From contig SSBO01000106.1 in assembly GCA_005281725.1 (NCBI GenBank), forward strand, positions 1 through 11,657: DNA of 11,657 nt, given 5' to 3'. Origin of the DNA: Wuchereria bancrofti. Taxonomy: Eukaryota; Nematoda; Chromadorea; Rhabditida; Onchocercidae. A program made the translations under genes and the position numbers. Under the pieces are notes generated by a model that was not told where the DNA came from, ran no database searches, and saw only the letters and a list, made by a program, of their open reading frames with translations. Shown here one piece after another: positions 1 through 7,893 of the stretch (position 1 is the first letter of the stretch; each line of letters starts with the position of its first letter).

Positions 1-490
1 TTGGTTTAACTTAGAGCACGTTTTGCAATCGAATTTTAACACGTTCCACTTATAATTTGCTATGTTTTTCTTGCTCTTAAGTTGTTGCATGATTTTTGAT
101 ACTAATTAATTCCATTACTTGCATGCTATTCTTGTTAATTTCATTTATTTAGCTAGTTAACTTTATTTTTAGTGGTTTATATTAGTTGCAGGTTTAAATC
201 ATTCTTGGCATTTTTGGTTTTTTTCTTTTAAATGCATGCTTTTCGTTGCTTAATCACACCGTTTATTCTTAACGTGCAAATTTTTTTATTTAATTAACTG
301 CATGCTTTTTTCATTGATCTCACTCCTTTTTTTATTAACATTGTTTCTGCATGAATTTTTTCTTAATTCTATTAACTGCATGTTTTTTGTAACTTTACTC
401 ACACCATTTATTATTATAGGAACATTTTTTGTATTTAAGTGCATGCTTTTTTTTTGTTGGTCTCATTCATTTTTTATTAACATCGTTTCT

Positions 491-525
491 GCATGAATTT
501 TTTCTTAATTCTATTAACCGCATGC
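491..525 (+). repeat. Paired-box module GCATG-N24-GCATGC (type example)
   Basis: A GCATG box is followed by exactly 24 bases (an AATTTTTTCTTAATTC-type block ending TATTAACC or TATTAACT) and then GCATGC, so box starts are 29 bp apart. Start pairs read directly from the sequence are 349/378, 491/520, 645/674, 876/905, 1391/1420, 1534/1563, 1766/1795 and 1907/1936. One exception is 1012/1042 (30 bp). The same 29-bp offset occurs on the minus strand in the right arm (10324 to 10295). Other box intervals range from about 47 to 67 bp. Confidence 0.85.
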
Positions 526-733
526 TTTTTGTAAGTTAATCACACCATTTATTGTTAACGTGCACATTTTTTTATTTAATTAACTACATGCTTTTTTCAT
601 TCATTTCACTCCTTTCTTTTTCTTTTTTTATAAACATTGTTACTGCATGAATTTTTTCTTAATTCCATTAATTGCATGCTTTTGTTTTTCTCTTTCCATT
701 TGCTAATATTTTGCTTTTTTCTATTAGCACTGT

Positions 734-832
734 CTCGCAATTTCGGTTAACTCTATTAACTGCATGCTTTTTGTAACTTTACTAGTACCATTTATTGCTA
801 ATATTTTTTGTAGTGCATGCTTTTTTTCATTC
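734..832 (+). repeat. 99-bp segment identical to the right arm (inverted)
   Basis: This stretch, from CTCGCAATTTCGG to the CATTC before GTCTCACTCG, is the exact reverse complement of 10366-10464, and of the equivalent part of the neighbouring 456-bp copies. I compared all 99 bases by eye and saw no mismatch, including the seven-T run. It covers most of a long monomer. Confidence 0.9.
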
Positions 833-1292
833 GTCTCACTCGTTTTTTTTTTCTTTCTTTATTAACATCGTTTCTGCATGAATTTTTTCTTAATTCCATT
901 AATTGCATGTTTTTTTCGTTCTTCTAACTTACTGCACTTTCTTTTTTCAACATTATTTTTACACACATTTTTTGATTAATTCCTCTACAGCATGCTTTTT
1001 GTAACGTTTTTGCATGCATTTCTTGGTTAATTCTATTAAATGCATGCGTTTTGTAATTTTATTGCTATTATTTGTTGTTAACAGTACACTCATTGTATTT
1101 AATTAGGTGCATGCTTTCTTCATTCATCTCACAGGTTTTTTTTTTTTATTAACATTGTCTGTATGAATTTTATCCTAATTCTATTAACTGCATGCTTTTT
1201 GTAAGTTAAATCACACCATTTATGGCCACATTTTTTGTATTTAAGTGCATGCTTTTTTTTGTTGGTCTCACTCGTTTTTCCTTTCTTTTTTT

Positions 1293-1550
1293 ATTGACAT
1301 GTTCCTGCATGAATTTTTCCTAATTCTATTAATTGCATGCTTTTGTTTTCCATTTGCTAATATTTTGTTTTTTCTATTAACACTGTCTTTGCATGCATTT
1401 TTAGTTAGTTCCATGAACCGCATGCTTTTTGTAACTTTACTCACACCATTTTTTATTATGCCTTACATTTCTTTGTGTTTAAGTGCATGCTTTTTTCTGT
1501 TCGTCTCACTCGTTTTTTATTAACATTGTTTTTGCATGCATGTTTGATTA
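1293..1550 (+). repeat. Left cognate of the right-arm higher-order unit
   Basis: This segment aligns collinearly with the reverse complement of 10993-11253. Over about 260 bp I count roughly eight differences, three of them single-base indels in or near homopolymers. Both share the unusual ATTGACAT...GTTCCTGCATGA variant, the CCATGAACCGCATGC variant and the GCATGCATG double box. It therefore corresponds to one particular stretch of the right array, not just to the family consensus. Confidence 0.85.
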
Positions 1551-1725
1551 ACATTATTAATTGCATGCTTTTCTTTTGTTTTTTCCATTTGTTGATATTT
1601 TCCTTTTTTCTATTAATACTGTCTCGCATTTTTCGGTTAATACTATTAACTGCATGCTTTTTGTAGCTTTAATAGTACCATTTGTTGGTAACAGTACATT
1701 TTTTGTATTTAATTAAGTGCATGCT
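1534..1725 (+). repeat. Direct repeat copy A (short plus long monomers)
   Basis: It begins GCATGCATGTTTGATT and contains the CCATTTGTTGATATTTTCC and ACTGTCTCGCATTTTT blocks, ending at TTAATTAAGTGCATGC. The same order of blocks recurs 548 bp downstream from 2082. Copy A has a CGGTTAATACTATTAACT stretch that is missing from copy B. Confidence 0.8.
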
Positions 1726-2081
1726 TTTCTTCATTCATTTTTCTTATTTTATTAACATTGTTTCTGCATGAAATTTATGTTAATTCTATTAACTGCGTGC
1801 TTTTTATAAGTTAATCACAGCAATTATTATTATGCTGTAGATTTTTTGTGTATTTAAGTGCATGCTTTTTTGTTGGTCTCACTCGTTTTTTATTAACATT
1901 GTTTTTGCATGAGTGTTTGGTTATTTCTATTAACTGCATGCTTTTGTTTTTTTTCATTTGCTAATGTTTTGTCTTTTTCTATTAACACTGTCTTTGCATG
2001 CTTTTGCAACTTTACTCATACCGTTTATTTTTTAATGACTGCATTTTTTTTTGTGTGTAGTTAAGTGCGCACATTGTTTTT

Positions 2082-2260
2082 GCATGCATGTTTGATTGAC
2101 TGTATTAACTGCATGCTTTTCTTTTGTTTTTTCCATCTGTTGATATTTTCCTTTCTTCTATTAATACTGTCTCGCATTTTTAACTGCATGCTTTTCGTAA
2201 CTTTAATAGTACCATTTGTCGGTAGCAGTACATTTTTTGTATTTAATTAAGTGCACGCTT
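2082..2260 (+). repeat. Direct repeat copy B (short plus long monomers)
   Basis: Same block order as 1534-1725, with scattered substitutions (for example GATTGACTG, CCATCTGTTG) and a deletion after ACTGTCTCGCATTTTT. It ends at TTAATTAAGTGCACGC, a mutated GCATGC box. Confidence 0.75.
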
Positions 2261-3271
2261 CTTTCATTTATCTCACACCTTTCTTTTTATTAACATTGTT
2301 ACTGCATAAATTTTTTCTTAATTCTATTAATTGCATGCTTTTTTCGTTGTTCTAACTTACTGCCACCTTCTTTTTTTAACATTATTTTTACGCACATTTT
2401 TTGGTTAACTTTATTAACTGCATACTTTTTGTAACTTTAATAGTACGTTGTTAACGGCACATTTTTTGTATTTAATTAAGTGCATGCTTTCTTCATTCAT
2501 TTTTCTTATTTTATTAACATTGTTTCTGCATGAATTTTATCTTATTTCTATTAACTGCATGCTTTTTCTAAATTAATCACACCATTTGTTGAGATGAGTA
2601 CATTTTTTTTGTATTTGTGCTTGCTTTTTTCGTTATTCTAACCTACTGTCACTTCCTTTTTTTAACATTATTTTTGCACACATTTTTCGGTTAATTCTTC
2701 TACGGCATGCTTTTTGTGAGTCTTTGGAATGCGTTTCTTGGTTAATTATATTAGATGCATGCCTTTTATAATTTTACTGGTACTATTTGTTTGTTAATAG
2801 TATATTTTTTGTATTTAATTGAGTGCATGCCTTTTTTTTCATCGATCTCACTCGTTTTTTTTCTTTTTTTATTAACATTGTTTCTGCATGAATTTTTTCT
2901 TAATTCTACTAATTGCATGCTTTTCGTAGGTTAATCAGCCATTTGTTATTATAACCATTTTTTTTTGTATTAAAGTGCATGCATCGTTTCGTTCATTTCT
3001 CTTGTTTTTTATTAACATTGGTTTTGCATGCAGGTTTGGTTAACTCTATTAACTGCATGCTTTTTGTAACTTCACTAGTACCATTTATTGCTAACACTGT
3101 ATTTTTCGTAGTGCATGCTTTTTTTTTTCATTCATCTCACTCCTTTCTTTTTCTTATTTTATTAACATTGTTTCTGCATGAATTTTATCTTAATTCTATT
3201 AACTGCATGCGTTTTGTAATTTTATTGGTACTATTTGTTGTTAACGGCACATTTTTTGTATTTAATTAAGT

Positions 3272-3420
3272 GCATGCTTTCTTCATTCATTTTTCTTATT
3301 TTATTAACATTGTTTTTGCATGAATTTTATCTTATTTCTATTAACTGCATGCTTTTTGTAAGTTAATCACACCAATTATTATTATGCTGTACATTTTTTG
3401 TGTATTTAAGTGCATGCTTT
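3272..3420 (+). repeat. Long-monomer variant repeated at 1719, 2482 and 3272
   Basis: The block GCATGC, then CTTCATTCATTTTTC, then TTATTTTATTAACATTG starts at 1719, 2482 and 3272, about 763 and 790 bp apart. The 1719 and 3272 copies also share the AATTATTATTATGCTGTA block further on. This is larger-scale direct duplication inside the left array, less regular than the 456-bp unit on the right. Confidence 0.7.
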
Positions 3421-3959
3421 TTTTGTTGGTCTCACTCGTTTTTTCATTAACATTGTTTTTGCATGCATGTTTGATTAACTCTATTAACTGCATGCTTTTT
3501 GTAACTTTACTTGTACCATTTATTGCTAACAGTATATTTTTTGTAGTACACACATTCATCTCACTGGTTTTTTCTTTTTTTATTAACATTGTTTCTGCGT
3601 GAATTTTATCTTAATTCTATTAACTGCATGCTTTCCTTTTGTTTTTTCCGTTTGTTGATATTTTCCTTTTTTCTATTAACACTGTCTCGCATTTTTCGAT
3701 TAACTGTATGCTTCTTGTAACTTTAATAGTACCATTTGTTGCTAACAGTACATTTTTTGTATTTAATGTGCATGCATTTCTTGTTTCTCTTTATTAACAT
3801 TTTTGCTGCATTTTGGTTAACTCTATTGCATTTTTTTGTTTTTTCTTGCATGAATATTAACTGCATGCTTTTTGTAAGTTAATCACACCATTTATTATTA
3901 TGGCGCACATTTTTTTGTATTTAAGTGCATGCTTTTTTTATTAATCTCACTTGCTTTTG

Positions 3960-4570
3960 TATTAGGTAATTTCTTTGTTGTTCACATCCGCTATTTTTTG
4001 TATTCATTTTATGCTGACATTGTGTTTGCACGCATTTCTGTTGCTTAAAACTTACCGCATGCTTTTCGCTGACTTTGCTCATTTCACTATCATAGTTTAT
4101 ATTTACTACTGATGCATGCCTATTTTGTAATTCTGCTATTCACACGGTTTTTTTCATTTATTTCACTTATTGTTGCTTTAAATAATATTTTATGCAACTT
4201 GGAATTTCGATTCTTTCTTGTTATTTTGATCTTGCATACTTTTGTGCTGATTTTAATTAATGCAAAAATTTTTTCTGCTACTTCCATTAGAATACATCTT
4301 TATTTTATTAACTGCGTGGTTTTGATTGTATTTTTTGCGTGGCCTTTCCCAATATTTCTAACTCATTGAATGCTTTTTTTTGTTTACTGCATATTTTTTA
4401 CTGGCTTTATTTAATTTACCATTGCTGACTTGAATTTGATTAACAGTAAAGTTTTCCATATTTTTGCTACTGCATTTCTTTTTGTTGTTTACTATGTATA
4501 TATTTTATTAAACAATCATATTAATTTCTTACACATTTTGCTAATTTGCTTTCTGCATGCAGTTTGGTGT
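3960..4570 (+). repeat. Degenerate inner edge of the left array
   Basis: GCATGC-like boxes become sparse (around 4057, 4113 and 4556) and the intervening blocks only loosely match the consensus. This reads as decayed monomers between the active-looking array and the inner inverted arm. No equivalent decayed zone lies between the right inner arm and the right array, where the junction at about 9636 is abrupt. The open frame at 4112-4369 falls here and is best read as chance. Confidence 0.7.
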
Positions 4571-4572
4571 TA

Positions 4573-5425
4573 TTTCTACCCATGCATTTAGATGCCATCC
4601 GATTTCAGGTCAAAATTTTTGAACAATTTCATCAAATGCTTAGAAGGTAAATTTTTTGACCAAATTTTCCACCACATAAAAAACCAAAAGAGCTCTGTTT
4701 ATGAATTCTTTTTTATATTTTTAAATTTAAGATTGTTTCTCGGTGAAGTGTTATGAACTGTAATCTCGGTGAATAGTCATTGATCCTAGATTCAACAAAC
4801 AGAATTTTTGTGATGCTCGGATGTGTCGACCATTTCAAAGGTTTGTTGACTCTTAGATTTTCTAGATTTTCCAACTTTCAATGTTTAATTTCCTGCAAAA
4901 AATTGCTTCCTTCTCATAGAATGACGTTTCAAAATTATTTATAAAGAAAAAGTAATATTTTAGGTTGCTGCTAGCTAGTATTCTGAGGGAGAGAATTAGC
5001 ACTCGAAATATAAGTAACTGATCAAAAATATGTAAAATGTTGATTAGTCCAGTTTATTCCTGAATGTCTTTATCCAAAAAATAAAGCTAACAGTTTGTCC
5101 AAAAACTTGTCTTTTTTATTTAAATTTTCTCTATTCATTTAGTTCATTGAAAGACAGTTTTTTAATTGAAATGTCTATTGAACCCTCACTTCGTATTAAA
5201 TTCTCACACTTCTTTGCTTATTTATTTTTCACATACAGTTTGGTTTTATTCGAACTCATTTAATTATGGTTAGCAAAAACAAATAAAAATTCATTTTAGT
5301 AAAAAAAGACTAAAATATTTAAAAATAAAAATTCGAAAGTAAATCATTAGGATAGGAATATTTTCATAGGATAGGAAGGATGTGAGGCAATTAGATGCAA
5401 ACAGATGCGCTCAGAAATGTTTAGT
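4573..5425 (+). repeat. Left inner inverted-repeat arm (non-tandem)
   Basis: From ACCCATGCATTTAGATGCC inward, this segment aligns with the reverse complement of about 8745-9635. Strong blocks are 4631-4686 against 9518-9573 (54 of 56 identical), 4866-4886 against 9315-9335 (21 of 21) and 5255-5308 against 8861-8914 (49 of 54). They are separated by weaker stretches with indels, such as a left-only insertion of about 60 bp after 4890 and a 17-bp stretch absent near 4780. Similarity fades near TTTAGTCATTT at about 5421. No tandem structure and no credible gene is seen in this copy. The inner end is approximate. Confidence 0.88.
4631..4686 (+). repeat. Conserved block of the inner arm, left copy
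   Basis: This block starts ATCAAATGCTTAGAAGGTAA and ends CCACATAAAAAACCA. It differs from the reverse complement of 9518-9573 at only two of 56 positions, far better than the neighbouring parts of the arms. It contains TTAGAAG|GTAAAT, which resembles a splice donor, preserved in both copies. Its function is unknown. Confidence 0.85.
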
Positions 5426-5600
5426 CATTTGGTGAAATGCCACGAAAGAAAAATGCAAATTGTACTTCTTTTTGTTTAACTGTTTATATCCGTTAATTAT
5501 AATTTCTGATTTTATATCTTCCACGGATTATTTGTTTTTTTGTTTTGTTTTGCTATAACTCTAACAAAACTTCAATATCTTGCGGATAAGCAATGTAAAC

Positions 5601-5634
5601 GTGTGACATACGAAGCGATCATAACGTTTCACAC
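5601..5634. other. Imperfect dyad GTGTGA / TCACAC
   Basis: GTGTGA at 5601-5606 and TCACAC at 5629-5634 form a six-base inverted repeat around a 22-base spacer, in a locally GC-richer patch. Part of the spacer (ACG / CGT) can extend the pairing. No known operator is recognised. Confidence 0.35.
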
Positions 5635-6505
5635 CGCTGCTGATTCTTTCTAATCATCACCCATTCGTTGTTGTTATTTGATAAATATTGTATTACTAAA
5701 ATATATTTTGTCAAAACTTTATTTTTTATTTTTTCTTGAAATTTATCTAAACAGAGGATACCTAACAAGGAAATTATTTTTCAAGAATATTATGAAGTAT
5801 GGACAAAAAATTATCGCATCTCTTAAGTTTTCGAAAGTTATTTTTTTTTTGATTTTCAAATTTAATTTTATTAATTTTATTTTTAAATTCCAAACTCCTA
5901 TTAGTTGGTGATAGTCTTTTTCCTCAATTCTTTTCGTCATCTTGGATTCAATTTTCAGTTTTTTGTCTCTAAATTTTTTTGTCTTTTAGCTGGAAATAAA
6001 ATATTGGCCAGCTTATTTATGAAAGCGATACATATAAGCATAAAGNTATGTTTCATAGATTATTGATTATATTTTTTGCGTTTCTTTTTTTTTTGAAATT
6101 AGTATTGAGTTACTTATAAATAAAAATTGCGAGCAAACAATTAAATTCAAATTCTTGTAATTATTTCACCATTTCTATATTTTTTTGCTATCATGATTAT
6201 TATTCTTTATTTTTGCATTATTATCATTATCACCTATCACTGTTATTTATTATCATGAATTTGAACTATAATAGATTATTCAGTAATCATTGTCCATAAT
6301 TCAAATGATCATCAAAATTTCAACATATATGAATGAAAATCTCATATCACTATTCAATTATAGCTCTTTCTTTCGGAAGCATATCGATTTTCATTTCCAC
6401 GTTTTATCGATAAAATTCAGAAACTTAGATTCAAAATAATTCAAGGAAATTGTTTTATTTGAATCTTTCCCATTTAATGAAAAAACGAAGTTTGTTGTAT
6501 TACAT

Positions 6506-6527
6506 ATGCGTGTACTTCTACACGTAT
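6506..6527. other. Short hairpin with a 4-base loop
   Basis: ATGCGTGTA and TACACGTAT pair around the loop CTTC: nine pairs including one G-T wobble. It is isolated in AT-rich sequence, with no T-run pointing to a terminator and no flanking gene. It may be chance. Confidence 0.4.
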
Positions 6528-6790
6528 TTATGCGTAACATTTGTATGTATTTCCATGTATACATAAATTAGTTAAATAAAATCAAAAGATAAAAAAGCAT
6601 TCCGTTGGAAACTAAAAATTTGTCATTGGTTTATTTTTTTTTTTACTTCTTATGTATTTTTTTTCTTCTAATTTATAAATTTTTTACTCTGTTTGGAGAT
6701 TACGTATTATCTTCAATTGTAGCAATTAGTCACTTATAATTTCAAACATTTATACTTCTAATTGTTGTTTCATTAAACAATTCGTAATGC

Positions 6791-6832
6791 TTCCTTTTAA
6801 AAAATTCCTTTTTTAAAAATTCCTTTTTTATT
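6791..6832 (+). repeat. Minisatellite-like TTCCTTTT-AAAAA triplication
   Basis: TTCC followed by a T-run and an A-run starts at 6791, 6805 and 6820, giving periods of 14 and 15 bp. It looks like simple replication slippage. Confidence 0.6.
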
Positions 6833-7095
6833 TTTAAATTGAGTGAATGAATGATCAAAAGCTAACATTTCTAATATTTAACACTATTATTAATAATACT
6901 TTCTTATTATTCACTATTATTATTAAATTATTACTAATTCTTATGATCAGTAGTTATTCAGTATCTGATTACCAATCTTTCACTCATGGTATCATATTAT
7001 AGTCATAATGCAAGCTTAATACGGCAGAGAAATTTCTTTTAAATCTAGTTCCAAAAAAAAAATACCTATCTATGCTCATCACTGACTAGTTTTAC

Positions 7096-7318
7096 ATGGT
7101 AAATCTTGATTTTCCGGAAGGTGACGAAATGCAACTTCAAGAAGCAGTGGCAAAAAGGTTAATTGCCGTTCTAATTAAATATCGAAAATATACATATTAT
7201 GATAATCCATATTCTATCTAAATATTCATTTTTGCCAAATTTCTACCACCCGTGACACTTTTACAGAACCAAAAAACTCCTATTTGATTTATCTCCGAAG
7301 ATTACTATTAATAATTAA
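7096..7318 (+). CDS. Candidate two-exon small ORF, unknown product
   Basis: An ATG at 7096, preceded by an in-frame TAG, opens MVNLDFPEGDEMQLQEAVAK and, read straight through, stops at 7219-7221 (41 residues). An alternative is splicing. AAAAG|GTTAAT at 7157/7158 looks like a donor and CTTTTACAG at 7258-7266 like an acceptor. Joining them keeps the frame (split AG|A Arg codon) and adds TKKLLFDLSPKITINN before TAA at 7316-7318, a 37-residue product with a 109-bp intron. The first part has an acidic segment and a plausible amphipathic helix. I recognise no family, and no signal peptide or membrane segment is visible. The stretch is less AT-rich than its surroundings. AG and GT signals are frequent by chance, so this may be nothing. 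Confidence 0.2.
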
Positions 7319-7389
7319 CTTCAATCTGCAATTAATTCCCGATGGGTTTACCTAGTTATTATTACTATAATTATAATCATTGTTATTGA

Positions 7390-7749
7390 AACTTACATTT
7401 GGTTTCTTTCTATAGTAGTATAGTACAAAGACGGACACATTCTAGTAATAAATTAATAGCAATTTCCAGCATTACATTAATACTGCATCATGTATTCAAT
7501 ACAGTAACATACGTGGATAATTCAAGTAATAGACAAGACGACGGTATTATGTACAATATGACGTTTTTGCATTTACGCACCTTCATGTCCTATATCACTT
7601 GTAATACACTTAATAGGCCGACACACCACTCGCAAATTTCAATTTACCACCACAATCCTCAAACACCAGAAGAAGAATTCAGCAGTATCAACCTATGCTC
7701 CACACATTTTCTTATGCAAAATCTCAACGGTAGTACCACCGCTATGTAA
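7390..7749 (+). CDS. Open frame of 119 codons with no early ATG, unknown
   Basis: The frame is open from just after a TGA at 7387-7389 to TAA at 7747-7749. The codon at 7399 that could pass for a start is TTG; the first ATG is at 7549, leaving about 66 residues. A pyrimidine tract ending CTATAG (to 7415) could be a splice acceptor, so an internal or terminal exon is possible. The translation is rich in His, Thr, Ser and Asn (for example NRPTHHSQISIYHHNPQTPE). No motif, signal peptide or membrane span is recognised. From about 7550 the GC content is near 40 percent, clearly above the core. It is the longest open frame outside the satellite arrays. Chance remains quite possible. Confidence 0.2.
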   Translation, partial: NLHLVSFYSSIVQRRTHSSNKLIAISSITLILHHVFNTVTYVDNSSNRQDDGIMYNMTFLHLRTFMSYITCNTLNRPTHHSQISIYHHNPQTPEEEFSSINLCSTHFLMQNLNGSTTAM

Positions 7750-7840
7750 ATCCATCTAACCAGATTTATGCTACATCAATCTGTGCTACTGATAAAAACG
7801 GACAAAAAAGCGCACAAATGCAAATGCTCATGATTTGTAA

Positions 7841-7893
7841 GAGTAGAACCCACAACCATTCAATTTGGAACATATTCCATGTTCACTATGCCA
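7841..7893 (-). ncRNA. tRNA-like A-box and B-box pair (possible SINE or tRNA relic)
   Basis: On the minus strand TGGCATAGTG (7893-7884) resembles a Pol III A box, and GGTTCTACTC (7850-7841) resembles a B box (consensus GGTTCRANTCC). Their starts are about 43-44 bases apart, the spacing found in tRNA genes. The B box sits in GTGGG-TTCTACT-CTTAC, which can form a T-arm with G-T wobbles. Three of four D-stem pairs can form. The acceptor stem and anticodon arm do not pair, so this is not a working tRNA. A decayed tRNA-derived SINE or tRNA pseudogene is the most I would claim. Confidence 0.25.

Larger units (their letters stand above)
1..4570 (+). repeat. Left satellite-like tandem array built on GCATGC boxes
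   Basis: The whole stretch is tandem, imperfect monomers with a T-rich + strand. Recurrent blocks are TATTAACTGCATGCTTTTTG, TTGTAACTTTACT followed by AGTACCATTTATTG, a TTTTTTGTATTTAAGTGCATGC block, a CATTCATCTCACTCG block and a TATTAACATTGTTTCTGCATG block. Two monomer types can be seen: long (about 141 bp, box intervals near 29, 65 and 47) and short (about 88 bp). Monomers at 1-230 and 3960-4570 are degenerate, as expected at the edges of an old array; the core is about 231-3960. Open frames inside it are repeats of one another, rich in Phe, Leu and Cys from translated T-runs and TGCATG, and are not genes. Copies are heterogeneous, unlike the right arm. Confidence 0.95.
5426..7095. other. AT-rich core, first part; no gene supported
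   Basis: Non-tandem, very AT-rich DNA with no recognisable gene. The open frame at 5678-5911 (+) begins at TTG, not ATG. The frame at 5743-5940 (-) has an ATG but is a Lys/Ile/Leu/Phe-rich translation of low-complexity DNA and overlaps the first on the opposite strand. ATT/ATC-type trinucleotide-rich stretches lie near 6185-6245 and 6886-6950. The unresolved base is at 6046. The few local dyads and short tandem repeats are listed separately. Confidence 0.6.

Noticed and set aside
302..3602. Many open frames in the left array (for example 302-496, 1245-1523, 2979-3269, and 3341-3589 on minus)
   Set aside because: They are translations of the tandem repeat. They share the same Phe/Leu/Cys strings, occur in several frames and on both strands, and have no independent coding evidence.
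1..4570. CRISPR-like array of GCATGC boxes with spacers
   Set aside because: The intervening sequences are themselves repeated and conserved, interval lengths fall into a few monomer-determined classes, and the context is eukaryotic. This is a satellite, not repeats with unique spacers.
5678..5940. Open frames 5678-5911 (+) and 5743-5940 (-)
   Set aside because: The plus frame starts at TTG. The minus frame has an ATG but is low-complexity Lys/Ile/Leu/Phe. They overlap on opposite strands in AT-rich DNA, with no splice or motif support.
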